DNA of 64,000 bases. Origin: Persicitalea sp963716085 (lineage in GTDB: Bacteria; Bacteroidota; Bacteroidia; Cytophagales; Spirosomataceae). Made by a program: the position numbers and the translations under genes. The stretch spans positions 3,038,001-3,102,000 of the forward strand of contig OY970288.1 of assembly GCA_963716085.1 (NCBI GenBank), in the 5' to 3' direction. The notes beneath the pieces are model-generated. The model did no database searches. It saw only the letters and a list, made by a program, of their open reading frames with translations, and was not told where the DNA came from. Shown here piece by piece: positions 1-7,881 of this stretch (positions are counted from its first letter, which is position 1; every line of letters starts with the position of its first letter).

Positions 1-178
1 TAGGACTTTCGCTTCGGCTGAGAAAAATGTGCCGCTAGGCACAGGATGTGGGTAGAAAAAGCCGATTCGTTAGTGGGTAATGTCCCGTACGGGACATAAT
101 AATCGACTAGAAAAGCACTTTTCTACCCACATTTGATCCCTAACGGGATCGCATTCAAGACGACAAGCGAAAGTCCTA
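1..178. repeat. REP-like nested palindromic element
   Basis: A non-coding block whose ends are a perfect 14-bp inverted repeat (taggactttcgctt at 1-14, its complement at 165-178). Inside is a second perfect 13-bp inverted repeat (tgtgggtagaaaa at 47-59, complement at 119-131). Three short hairpins sit between and beside these: 28-43 (6-bp stem, loop gcta), 80-97 (perfect 18-bp palindrome around cccgtacggg) and 135-150 (6-bp stem, loop taac). A single strand could fold as a cruciform with several arms. The layout resembles REP/BIME or MITE-type elements mobilised by RAYT or DDE transposases. No transposase of the RAYT type is in the window, so the mobility assignment is inference. The element touches the window edge and may extend to the left. 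Confidence 0.75.
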
Positions 179-260
179 GAATAGTTGAAAGGTTTATTTT
201 TTTTGGTTAGAACGCTAAGGGATAGAACGCTTTAAAGTTAAACCCTTAAACTCTAATCAC

Positions 261-1388
261 CTAAATACAGGACAAAAAAAATAGGATAGCCTGAAAATGG
301 TAGATTTGAGTTGCGAAACCAACTCTACCCAGACTATCCCGATGCAAAGTAAAGAGAAAGAGGTATTCAATGCCATCAAATGTCACTTTACCTGCGACAT
401 ACGTCGCGTAAAATTTATCAGTTGTTTGATCGTGAGTCTGTTAAAGCTTAACGACTGCTCGCTCAGCGAGTGGAGCAAGGGCGTCTGCCTGGACATTCTG
501 CTGTCCTCGAAGTACAAGCGCCTGCAACGGCTGCTGTGTGGCTTCCGCTTCGGCCAGCGAGCGTACTTCAAGCTGGTCTGGTCGGCCTACGGACAGGCCG
601 ACCAGGTGGTGCTGACACTGGATCGCACGGATTACATCCAGCGCGGGCAGACGGTGCAGATACTGATGCTGGGCATCGCCCACAAGGGTGTGAGCATCCC
701 GTTGCTGTGGCACACGGCCAACCGCGAGGGCAACAGCAGCAAGCAGACGCGGCTGGCCCTTTTGAAGGCCCTTGAACGTTGGGCGGTCGTCAAGCCAGGG
801 CAGAAGGTTTACCTGACGGGCGACCGCGAGTTCATCGGTAAGGAGATGTGGACGGGCTGGTTCACACCCGTCATCCGGGTGCGGGCCAACGCCGCAGTGG
901 TCAATGGCGGCAAGTCCTGCCGGGCCGACAAGGTCTTCGGCGAGAGGAGGTTGAAGGTGCTTCGCAAACCCAGGGTCGTTTACGGGCAGCGAGCCTACCT
1001 GACCGGTATGAAGCTGGAGGGCGAGGACTTCCTGATCCTGATGAGCCGTGAGCGCGTGCGAGGCATGGCCGGGATTTACGCCCAGCGGTGGCAGGTCGAG
1101 ACACTGTTTGGCGCCTTCAAATCCCGTGGCTTCAACCTCGAGAAGTGCCGCGTCAACGATCACCGCCGGATCAGGACGCTGTTGTTTTTGCTGGCCATCG
1201 CGCTGGTTTGGGCCATCAGGGCGGGCGAGTGGCTGGTGGCCAACGGCAGAAAAATTCCGATCAAGAAACTCAGGACGGGAAGCCAGCCGCTGAACTCCTT
1301 GTTCAGGCACGGTCTCAACCACTTGCAAAACATTGCGCTTAACCATGCTCATTTTCAGAAACTTGATAAACTTTTGTACTGTACTTAG
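261..1388 (+). mobile_element. IS4-family insertion sequence, complete
   Basis: An 1128-bp insertion sequence. The left end (261-277, ctaaatacaggacaaaa) and the complement of the right end (1372-1388, ctaagtacagtacaaaa) match at 15 of 17 positions. The element is flanked by a perfect 10-bp direct repeat, ctctaatcac, at 251-260 and 1389-1398, which is the target duplication expected of the IS4 family. The transposase stop codon TAG forms the last three bases of the right end. Intact ends, duplication and reading frame point to a recent and probably still functional insertion. The site lies between the palindromic element at 1-178 and a methyltransferase gene. Confidence 0.9.
297..1388 (+). CDS. 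IS4-family DDE transposase
   Basis: Transposase of 363 residues that should cut and paste the surrounding insertion sequence. The DDE triad is visible: D109 in LTLDRTDY, D176 in LTGDREF, and E268 in the IS4 signature Y-x2-R-x3-E-x6-K (Y261, R264, E268, K275). The start ATG lies 36 bp inside the left inverted repeat and the stop is inside the right one. The frame is uninterrupted. The middle of the gene is GC-rich and carries long antisense open frames, which are composition artefacts. Family assignment is firm; subgroup is not determined. Confidence 0.93.
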   Translation: MVDLSCETNSTQTIPMQSKEKEVFNAIKCHFTCDIRRVKFISCLIVSLLKLNDCSLSEWSKGVCLDILLSSKYKRLQRLLCGFRFGQRAYFKLVWSAYGQADQVVLTLDRTDYIQRGQTVQILMLGIAHKGVSIPLLWHTANREGNSSKQTRLALLKALERWAVVKPGQKVYLTGDREFIGKEMWTGWFTPVIRVRANAAVVNGGKSCRADKVFGERRLKVLRKPRVVYGQRAYLTGMKLEGEDFLILMSRERVRGMAGIYAQRWQVETLFGAFKSRGFNLEKCRVNDHRRIRTLLFLLAIALVWAIRAGEWLVANGRKIPIKKLRTGSQPLNSLFRHGLNHLQNIALNHAHFQKLDKLLYCT

Positions 1389-1415
1389 CTCTAATCACTT
1401 AAACCCATTCCTCCA

Positions 1416-2180
1416 TTACTTCGTGCAAAAATAGACCAACTCCCCCGCCGGAAGCGCAAACCGCTTGACCTCCTCCTTCGTCAACTCTTCCATCACAAAG
1501 CGGTCCTCCTTCACCACAAAGCCCCCCTTTTCCAGCTCCTGCGCGTAGTCGCGGCCAAAAAGCCGCAGGTGATCGCTTTGCCAGAAGTGCCTCTCCCGCT
1601 CGCGGGGGTCGGTGATGCTGGAGTCCTCGTAGGTGGTGGCTTTGGTGAAGTCCTGCGGGGACTGGATGATGGCCCAGCCGCCCGGTTTCAGGACGCGGTG
1701 CAGTTCGCTGGTGGCTTTTACGTAATCGTCGACGTGTTCCATCACGTGATTGCAAAAGGCTACGTCGAAACTGTTTTCGGGAAAAGGAATATCGTGAATA
1801 TCCATCTTCACTTTTGCCAGTGGCGACTCGATGTCCGCCGTTACATAGTCCAGGTTCTGCATGCGCTCGAAGCGGTCGATGAAGCAGTATTCCGGGGCCA
1901 CGTGCAGTAGTTTCAGGTCTTCGGTGAAGAAATTGGTTTTTCTTTTAAGATACAAATACATCAGCCGATGGCGTTCTAAAGCCAGGCAATTGGGGCAAAG
2001 CGCGTTGTCACGCCCCTTCCGTCCGTAGGGAAGAAACTCCGCGTAACGGTGGTCACAAACCGGACATTCGACTTGATCGCCTTTGTGGAACAATCCCAGA
2101 AAACGCGCCGCAAAATGCCCCACCCGCTGCAAGGCCGTACGCGGCACGTAACGAAGTACCAGGCTAATGACTGATTTCAT
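1416..2180 (-). CDS. Class I SAM-dependent methyltransferase with N-terminal zinc-binding motif
   Basis: 254-residue protein. A CPVC...CPNC cysteine set at about residues 39-64 suggests a bound zinc. It is followed by a Methyltransf_11-type Rossmann fold, with the acidic end of a strand at YVTADIES, the stretch FDVAFCNHVMEHV typical of motif II, and the HRVLKPGG motif seen in small-molecule, quinone and sugar methyltransferases. The substrate cannot be read from the sequence. It stands alone, transcribed towards the insertion sequence that ends 28 bp beyond its stop codon, so the insertion may have separated it from a former downstream neighbour. Confidence 0.8.
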   Translation of the reverse strand: MKSVISLVLRYVPRTALQRVGHFAARFLGLFHKGDQVECPVCDHRYAEFLPYGRKGRDNALCPNCLALERHRLMYLYLKRKTNFFTEDLKLLHVAPEYCFIDRFERMQNLDYVTADIESPLAKVKMDIHDIPFPENSFDVAFCNHVMEHVDDYVKATSELHRVLKPGGWAIIQSPQDFTKATTYEDSSITDPRERERHFWQSDHLRLFGRDYAQELEKGGFVVKEDRFVMEELTKEEVKRFALPAGELVYFCTK

Positions 2181-2297
2181 TTGTTCAATGAAAAATTAAT
2201 AGTTAATAATGAAAAATTATTATTTTTGAACGAATCTAAAAACTAAGTTAAAGTTTTAGTCATTTTTCATCTTTCATTCTCAATCATTCACTCAACA

Positions 2298-2675
2298 ATG
2301 TTGCCAAACGAAGCCAATACCGGGTCGCCAGGCCAAAAACTCTTGTCAAGACTTTCAGCCCGTACAAAATGGCTGATTCTGGCACCACTGGGACTTATTT
2401 TGATCGGTTACGGCCTGTGCGTGTTCAGCGAGGCCGGTAATCTGAAACACACGGGCAGTCCCACGGAGGAGTGGGTATTGCTGGGTACTTATAGCCTGAT
2501 CCTTATCAACGCCGGAATTTCTATTGTCGGACAGGCCGTTTATTTTCGGGTAATGATGGATGTGCGCAAGGAAACCCGCCGCAGCATCCGCAAGCTCGAA
2601 TCAAAACTCGCCAGCCGGGCGCAAACCAAGCGCGCGCGTGACCGCAAAAGAAAAAGCCCCACCAAATCCAATTGA
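2298..2675 (+). CDS. Small two-helix membrane protein, unknown function
   Basis: 125-residue protein not recognised as a named family. Two hydrophobic segments (about residues 28-46, WLILAPLGLILIGYGLCVF, and 63-83) predict a small inner-membrane protein. The C-terminal 35 residues are strongly basic (KLASRAQTKRARDRKRK) and should lie on the cytoplasmic side. It is monocistronic and converges on the lysine-rich gene at 2712-3050. The start was taken at the first ATG, directly after a TCATT-rich stretch (2261-2294) that resembles the gene-boundary repeats elsewhere in the window. Confidence 0.65.
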   Translation: MLPNEANTGSPGQKLLSRLSARTKWLILAPLGLILIGYGLCVFSEAGNLKHTGSPTEEWVLLGTYSLILINAGISIVGQAVYFRVMMDVRKETRRSIRKLESKLASRAQTKRARDRKRKSPTKSN

Positions 2676-2711
2676 CAGAGCTTTTTATGACTTTTGACAA
2701 GCGTAGCCTTA

Positions 2712-3050
2712 TTATTTCTTGGCTTCCTCTTTGGTCTCCTCGGATGCTTTTGGCTTTGCTTCAGCTTTGGGTTCCTCAGTTGTCTTGGCTTCGGCCTTCG
2801 TTTCCTCTTTGGCTTTTGGCTCCGCATTTTTAGGCTCAGGCGCTTCGGCCTTCTTGCTTTCTACGGGCTTAACTGTTTTCTTTTCGTCCGCTTCGCGCTG
2901 TTTCTTCATTTCTGCAAACTCAGCCTTGATGGCGTCCACGTCCACGTTCCGCACCTCGGGCTTCCGCATGAGGTCTTTGATTTTGTTCAGTCGATTGACT
3001 GACCTGGTTTGGTTGCGCAGTGCTTTGCGTCTAAGTATGGTAACTGCCAT
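2712..3050 (-). CDS. Small conserved protein with lysine/alanine/glutamate-rich tail
   Basis: 112-residue protein. The first 55 residues (MAVTILRRKALRNQT and following, with KDLMRKPEVRNVDVDAIK) look like a short conserved Bacteroidota protein of unknown function. The rest is a low-complexity K/A/E/P tail with repeats of the type AEAK and EETK, resembling histone-H1-like or disordered linker tails. Open frames exist on the opposite strand, but the minus-strand product has the more natural composition, and its ATG (3048-3050) lies just beside the hisS promoter region, with which it is divergent. No function is proposed. Confidence 0.7.
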   Translation of the reverse strand: MAVTILRRKALRNQTRSVNRLNKIKDLMRKPEVRNVDVDAIKAEFAEMKKQREADEKKTVKPVESKKAEAPEPKNAEPKAKEETKAEAKTTEEPKAEAKPKASEETKEEAKK

Positions 3051-3141
3051 TGTTTGCTGGTTTTGAGTTAAAAGAGGTGCAAAAGTAGCGTTTAATAATT
3101 AAAAAAGTGAGATTTAAGCCGGAAAAATTGCCCGTGCTGCC

Positions 3142-3149
3142 TAACTTTG
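3142..3149 (+). promoter_or_regulatory. Candidate -7 element of the hisS promoter
   Basis: TAACTTTG fits the Bacteroidota -7 consensus TAnnTTTG and lies about 65 bp before the hisS start, in the divergent gap with the minus-strand gene. No clear TTTG -33 element is visible at the usual distance, so the call rests on the -7 box and position alone. Confidence 0.4.
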
Positions 3150-3174
3150 CACAAAAACCAGATCAACCGCTCAG

Positions 3175-3216
3175 AGCCTACAGCTTATAGCCTACGGCCT
3201 ACAGCCCCCAGCCATG
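3175..3216 (+). repeat. Heptamer array ending on the hisS start codon
   Basis: Six consecutive 7-bp units: agcctac, agcttat, agcctac, ggcctac, agccccc, agccatg. The last three bases of the sixth unit are the hisS ATG. The array occupies the whole ribosome-binding region. The same unit order recurs before hisG. Confidence 0.85.
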
Positions 3217-4587
3217 TCAAAACCCAGCCTAGCCCGTGGTACCCGCGATTTTGGCCCCGAACAGATGGTCAAGCGGACGTTCATCCTCGACACCATCCGG
3301 CAGACTTTCCAGCGTTACGGATTTCAGCCTCTGGAAACGCCCGCTATCGAGAACCTCTCGGTACTTATGGGGAAGTATGGCGAAGAGGGAGATCAACTTC
3401 TTTTTAAAATTCTGAACTCCGGTGATTTCTCGGGAAAATTGACGGAGGGCGATTGGCAAGCCGATAGCAAAGAGCTCACCACCAAAATTTCGGAGAAGGG
3501 CCTGCGCTATGATCTCACTGTGCCCTTTGCCCGATACGTAGTCATGAACCGGGGTACTTTGCCTTTCCCTTTCAAGCGTTATCAGATACAACCCGTTTGG
3601 CGCGCCGATCGCCCCCAGAAAGGCCGCTACCGCGAATTTTACCAGTGTGACGCCGATGTAGTCGGTACGGACTCGCTGCTCTGCGAGGCCGAAATTGTTT
3701 TGATGTTGCACGAGAGTCTGCGCAACCTAGGTATTCAGAATATCACCGTAAAGATCAATAACCGCAAAATCCTGACCGGAATTTCGGAAGTCATCGGCGC
3801 ACCCGGCCTGGAAGGGCCATTCGCCGTCGCCATTGACAAGCTGGACAAGATTGGGCAGGAAAAAGTCATTCAGGAACTGCTGAATCGCGGCTTCTCAGAA
3901 GAAAGTGTGGTCAAGCTGGAGCCGATCTTTACGCTTTCGGAACAACCGGAGCCTTTTGCCGCTTTGAAGAAGTGGCTAAGCACTTCCGAAACGGGTTTGA
4001 AGGGCATCGAAGAGTTGCAGGAAGTCTGGTCATTGGTCGAGGGGTTTGGGCTGGAAGATCCGCGATTGGAATTCGACGTGACCCTGGCGCGGGGCCTCTC
4101 CTACTACACCGGGGCCATTTTTGAAGTAAAAGCGAATGACCACGACAACGTCCCGGTCAGCATCGGGAGCATCAGCGGAGGCGGTCGCTACGACAACCTG
4201 ACGGGTACTTTTGGCGTGGACGGCTTGTCGGGGGTAGGCATTTCGCTGGGCGTGGATCGGATTTACGATGTGATGGAAGAATTAGAACTCTTCCCCGCCG
4301 ACCAAACCATCACGACGCGCGTCATGCTCACGAACTTCGACGAAAAAGCCGCCCGCTATGGCTTGAAAGTCTTGAAAAAGCTACGCGACACGGGCCACAA
4401 CGCCGAAATGTACCCCGACTCGGTGAAGCTCAAAAAACAACTCGACTACGCCGACCGCAAGCAAATTCCCTACGTCGTCTTGATCGGTTCGCAAGAAATG
4501 GAATCAGGAAATTTGACCCTAAAGAACATGAAAACCGGCGAACAGAACACTGCCTCACTGGAAGAAATTTTATCAAAATTGAAGTAA
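3214..4587 (+). CDS. hisS: Histidyl-tRNA synthetase
   Basis: Charges tRNA-His with histidine in the cytoplasm. At 457 residues it has class II synthetase landmarks in order: motif 2 (YQIQPVWRADRPQKGRYREF, about 128-147), the histidine-specific LARGLSYYTG (about 290-300), GGGRYDNL (about 322) and motif 3 GISLGVDRI (about 340-350), followed by a C-terminal anticodon-binding domain. It heads a co-directional run with hisG, hisD and hisC, 42 bp upstream of hisG, so synthesis and use of histidine may be co-transcribed. The ATG is fixed by the conserved N-terminus and sits on the heptamer array. Confidence 0.97.
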   Translation: MSKPSLARGTRDFGPEQMVKRTFILDTIRQTFQRYGFQPLETPAIENLSVLMGKYGEEGDQLLFKILNSGDFSGKLTEGDWQADSKELTTKISEKGLRYDLTVPFARYVVMNRGTLPFPFKRYQIQPVWRADRPQKGRYREFYQCDADVVGTDSLLCEAEIVLMLHESLRNLGIQNITVKINNRKILTGISEVIGAPGLEGPFAVAIDKLDKIGQEKVIQELLNRGFSEESVVKLEPIFTLSEQPEPFAALKKWLSTSETGLKGIEELQEVWSLVEGFGLEDPRLEFDVTLARGLSYYTGAIFEVKANDHDNVPVSIGSISGGGRYDNLTGTFGVDGLSGVGISLGVDRIYDVMEELELFPADQTITTRVMLTNFDEKAARYGLKVLKKLRDTGHNAEMYPDSVKLKKQLDYADRKQIPYVVLIGSQEMESGNLTLKNMKTGEQNTASLEEILSKLK

Positions 4588-4590
4588 AAA

Positions 4591-4632
4591 AGCCTAAAGC
4601 CTACTGCTTAAAGCTTATAGCCCCCAATAATG
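4591..4632 (+). repeat. Heptamer array ending on the hisG start codon
   Basis: Units agcctaa, agcctac, tgcttaa, agcttat, agccccc, aataatg. It fills the hisS-hisG gap, beginning 3 bp after the hisS stop codon, and its last three bases are the hisG ATG. The agcttat-agccccc pair and the phase to the start codon repeat the pattern seen before hisS. Confidence 0.85.
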
Positions 4633-5490
4633 ACCGAAATCCTACGCATTGCCGTACAAAAATCCGGGCGTCTGAGCGACGACTCCCTCAAACTAATTAA
4701 AGAATGCGGCATCCGCTTCGACAACGGAGCCGGCAAGCTTCGCGCCCCGGCGGCTAATTTCCCCGCCGAAATCCTTTTCTTGCGCGACGATGACATACCC
4801 GGATACGTAGAAGACGGCGTGGCCCATCTGGGCATCGTGGGGGAAAACGTAGCCGTAGAGACGGGCCGTGAAGTGGACACCGTGCATCGGCTGGGTTTCT
4901 CGAAATGCCGCCTCTCGATTGGTATACCGCGGGGAGAAAATTACGACTCGATCAAGGATTTGGACGGTAAAAGCATCGCCACCTCCTACCCGCGTATTCT
5001 GGGAAAGTACTTGCAGGGAAACGGCGTCGAAGCCCAAATTCACGAGATTAGCGGCTCGGTCGAGATTGCCCCCAGCATTGGCTTGGCCGAGGCGGTTTGT
5101 GACATTGTCAGCTCGGGAAGTACGCTGCTGAGCAACGGCTTGCAGGAAGTTGAAACTATTTTCAAATCTGAGGCGGTGATGATCGCCAGCCGGAACTTGA
5201 ACGAGGCGCAACAGGGGCTGCTCGATCAATTGCTGTTCAGGATCAAATCCGTGCAAGCGGCCAAAAACCACAAGTACATTCTGCTCAACTGCCCCACTGA
5301 GGCCGTCGAAGAAGTGAGCCGTTACTTACCCGGAATGCGCTCTCCGACGGTGATGCCGCTGGCTACCGAAGGCTGGTGCTCGGTGCACTCGGTACTCAAT
5401 GAAAATGATTTTTGGGAAAATATCGAGAAAATCCGGCAAGCCGGGGCGGAGGGAATTCTGGTGATTCCGATTGAGAAAATGATTTTATAA
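4630..5490 (+). CDS. hisG: ATP phosphoribosyltransferase, long form
   Basis: First step of histidine synthesis: joins ATP and PRPP to phosphoribosyl-ATP. The 286-residue length and the C-terminal regulatory domain (from about residue 210) show the long, HisZ-independent and usually histidine-inhibited form. The PRPP-binding loop region is visible at about 157-172 (CDIVSSGSTLLSNGL). The stop codon TAA shares its last base with the hisD ATG, so the two are translationally coupled. Confidence 0.96.
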   Translation: MTEILRIAVQKSGRLSDDSLKLIKECGIRFDNGAGKLRAPAANFPAEILFLRDDDIPGYVEDGVAHLGIVGENVAVETGREVDTVHRLGFSKCRLSIGIPRGENYDSIKDLDGKSIATSYPRILGKYLQGNGVEAQIHEISGSVEIAPSIGLAEAVCDIVSSGSTLLSNGLQEVETIFKSEAVMIASRNLNEAQQGLLDQLLFRIKSVQAAKNHKYILLNCPTEAVEEVSRYLPGMRSPTVMPLATEGWCSVHSVLNENDFWENIEKIRQAGAEGILVIPIEKMIL

Positions 5491-6758
5491 TGAAAATTAT
5501 ACCTTTCCCCGCCCGGTCTGAATGGCCTGCCCTACTGGTTCGGCCCACGCAGGATTTTACCGAAATCGAGAAGACGGTCGCGCCCATCCTGCAAAAGGTG
5601 CAGGATGAAGGTGACGCGGCTTTGCGCGATTTTGCGCGGCAATTCGATAAAATCGAGTTGGACGAAGTCGCTTTCAGTCCCGAAACCTTACAGGAAGCTG
5701 AAAGCAAGCTGGACGAAAGCTTGAAAGTCGCCATCCGCCAGGCTTACCGGAATATTCGCACTTTTCACGAAGCCCAGCGGCAACCCGTCGATAAAATCGA
5801 GACTATGCCGGGCGTCACTTGCTGGCGCAAAAGCGTGGGCATCGACAAAGTCGGTATCTACATTCCCGGCGGCACGGCCCCGCTGTTCAGCACCGTGCTG
5901 ATGCTGGGGATTCCAGCGCAGTTGGCGGGTTGCCGCGAGATTATCCTCTGCACGCCCAGCGATCATCCGGCCATCTTGTACGCCGCCCAACTGGTGGGCG
6001 TCACCAAGGCGTTCCGCGTCGGTGGCGCGCAGGCCATTGCGGCCCTGGCCTACGGTACCGAAAGCATCCCGAAGGTTTACAAAATCTTCGGGCCGGGCAA
6101 TCAGTACGTCACGGCGGCCAAGATGCTGGTGAGCAAAGAGGGGGTTGCCATCGACATGCCGGCCGGGCCATCGGAGGTGGCCGTTTACGCCGACGACACC
6201 GCCATTCCCGCCTTCGTTGCCGCCGACCTGCTGTCTCAGGCTGAACATGGGGCCGACAGTCAGGTTTTATTGGTTTCTACCAGTCGTAAGCTTCTGAACA
6301 GCGTTAATATTACTCTTTCCACGCAGTTGGAGTCCCTTCCGCGCCGGGATCTCGCCCGTCAGGCCATCGCCAACAGCAAGGCTATTCTGGTCGATTCTCC
6401 CGAAGAGGCCATAGAATTACTGAACGATTACGCCGCCGAACACCTCATCTTGAGCGTGGCCGACGCCGAAAAAGTATCGGAGCAAATCACTAACGCGGGT
6501 TCGATCTTCCTGGGAAACTACACCCCTGAATCCTGCGGCGACTATGCCTCTGGCACCAACCACACGTTGCCCACCAATGGCTTCGCAAGGGCATACAGCG
6601 GCGTGTCGCTGGATAGCTTCGTGAAGAAAATAACCGTGCAACAGATCACGGAAGCAGGTATCAGGAATATTGGCCCCACCGTAGAGGCGATGGCCGAAGC
6701 CGAGTCGTTGCTGGCGCACAAGAAGGCGGTGCGTATCCGATTGAGTTCTTTGAACTAA
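5490..6758 (+). CDS. hisD: Histidinol dehydrogenase
   Basis: Oxidises L-histidinol to L-histidine in two NAD-dependent steps and needs zinc. The 422-residue length is normal. Seen are GPGNQYVTAAK and AGPSEVAVYAD of the NAD-binding region, and LLSQAEHGADSQ, whose Gln and His are zinc ligands in characterised HisD proteins. Starts in a 1-bp overlap with hisG and ends 7 bp before hisC, so it is the middle gene of an operon. Confidence 0.97.
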   Translation: MKIIPFPARSEWPALLVRPTQDFTEIEKTVAPILQKVQDEGDAALRDFARQFDKIELDEVAFSPETLQEAESKLDESLKVAIRQAYRNIRTFHEAQRQPVDKIETMPGVTCWRKSVGIDKVGIYIPGGTAPLFSTVLMLGIPAQLAGCREIILCTPSDHPAILYAAQLVGVTKAFRVGGAQAIAALAYGTESIPKVYKIFGPGNQYVTAAKMLVSKEGVAIDMPAGPSEVAVYADDTAIPAFVAADLLSQAEHGADSQVLLVSTSRKLLNSVNITLSTQLESLPRRDLARQAIANSKAILVDSPEEAIELLNDYAAEHLILSVADAEKVSEQITNAGSIFLGNYTPESCGDYASGTNHTLPTNGFARAYSGVSLDSFVKKITVQQITEAGIRNIGPTVEAMAEAESLLAHKKAVRIRLSSLN

Positions 6759-6765
6759 GAAATCT

Positions 6766-7830
6766 ATGTTCGATTTAAAAAGCATAATCCGTCCGCACAT
6801 CCTGAATCTGACGCCCTACTCCTCCGCCCGTGACGAGTACACGGGAGAAGTCGGGGTGTTCCTGGATGCCAACGAGAACCCACTGGGGTCGGTGTTGCCG
6901 GAAAACTACAACCGCTACCCCGACCCGCACCAAAGGGCGATCAAGGAAAAGCTAGCTCCCATCAAGGGCGTGAATCCCGAGCAGATTTTCCTGGGCAACG
7001 GCAGCGACGAAGCCATCGACCTGCTGATTCGGGCGACCTGCGTACCAAGTCACGATTCCATCGTCATTCTGCCACCCACCTACGGCATGTACGAGGTAAG
7101 CGCGTCGATCAATGACATTGCGCTCGTAAAAGTACCGCTGACCACAGATTATCAGATTGATACGAATGCTGTTCTCGCTCATATCCAGCCTGCAACAAAA
7201 ATCATTTGGGTGTGTTCTCCCAATAACCCTTCGGGCAATCTGGTGCAGGATGAAGCGATTGAGACGCTGCTAAGAAACTTCAACGGCCTGGTGGTGGTGG
7301 ATGAAGCGTACATCGACTTTGCCGGCATCGTTTCCTGGACGCAGCGGCTGGCGGAATTTCCGAATTTGGTAGTTTTACAAACCTTCTCCAAAGCTTGGGG
7401 CTTGGCCTCGCTGCGCCTGGGAATGGGATTCGCTTCGCCGGAGTTGATTGCTGTTTTAAATAAAATAAAACCGCCTTACAACCTGGGTGGCCCGACGCAA
7501 GCGCTTCTTTATGAGGCGCTGAATAACGAAAAGACCAAAAATGACATGGTTCAACAGATTCTGACCGAAAGAGAGCGTCTGAACCGCCAGTTAACGGAGC
7601 TTACCTCGGTAGTCAAGATTCATCCCTCAGATGCCAACTTCCTCCTGGTGCAATTCCAGGACGCCCCGGCGGTGATGAAGTACTTGATAGAAGGCGAGAT
7701 TATCGTGCGGGATCGCAGTAAGGTGACTCTGTGCGACAACTGCCTGCGAATTACGATCGGTACGGCGGAGGAAAATGCGGTTTTGGTAAGTGCTTTACGT
7801 AAATTTGCGCAAAATCCAGTCTCAGCGTAG
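6766..7830 (+). CDS. hisC: Histidinol-phosphate aminotransferase
   Basis: PLP enzyme that converts imidazole-acetol phosphate to histidinol phosphate, the step two before HisD. 354 residues, fold type I. Visible are GNGSDEAIDL, CSPNNPSGN, DEAYIDF and the cofactor lysine in TFSKAWGLASLRLG. It is the last recognisable his gene here: hisB, hisH, hisA, hisF and hisI do not follow and must be elsewhere if present. Confidence 0.96.
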   Translation: MFDLKSIIRPHILNLTPYSSARDEYTGEVGVFLDANENPLGSVLPENYNRYPDPHQRAIKEKLAPIKGVNPEQIFLGNGSDEAIDLLIRATCVPSHDSIVILPPTYGMYEVSASINDIALVKVPLTTDYQIDTNAVLAHIQPATKIIWVCSPNNPSGNLVQDEAIETLLRNFNGLVVVDEAYIDFAGIVSWTQRLAEFPNLVVLQTFSKAWGLASLRLGMGFASPELIAVLNKIKPPYNLGGPTQALLYEALNNEKTKNDMVQQILTERERLNRQLTELTSVVKIHPSDANFLLVQFQDAPAVMKYLIEGEIIVRDRSKVTLCDNCLRITIGTAEENAVLVSALRKFAQNPVSA

Positions 7831-7881
7831 TGGTTTGCTTCGGCCCGCTTGTCTTGAAACGGACTAATCCATTAAGTATCC

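Noticed and set aside
441..1352. A 303-codon open frame antisense to the transposase
   Set aside because: It mirrors the GC-rich transposase frame; composition is skewed and no motif is seen, while the sense frame has full DDE/YREK motifs.
3147..3407. Possible leader peptide before hisS
   Set aside because: The frame is translation of the heptamer array and has no run of His codons; no alternative hairpins typical of attenuation were seen.
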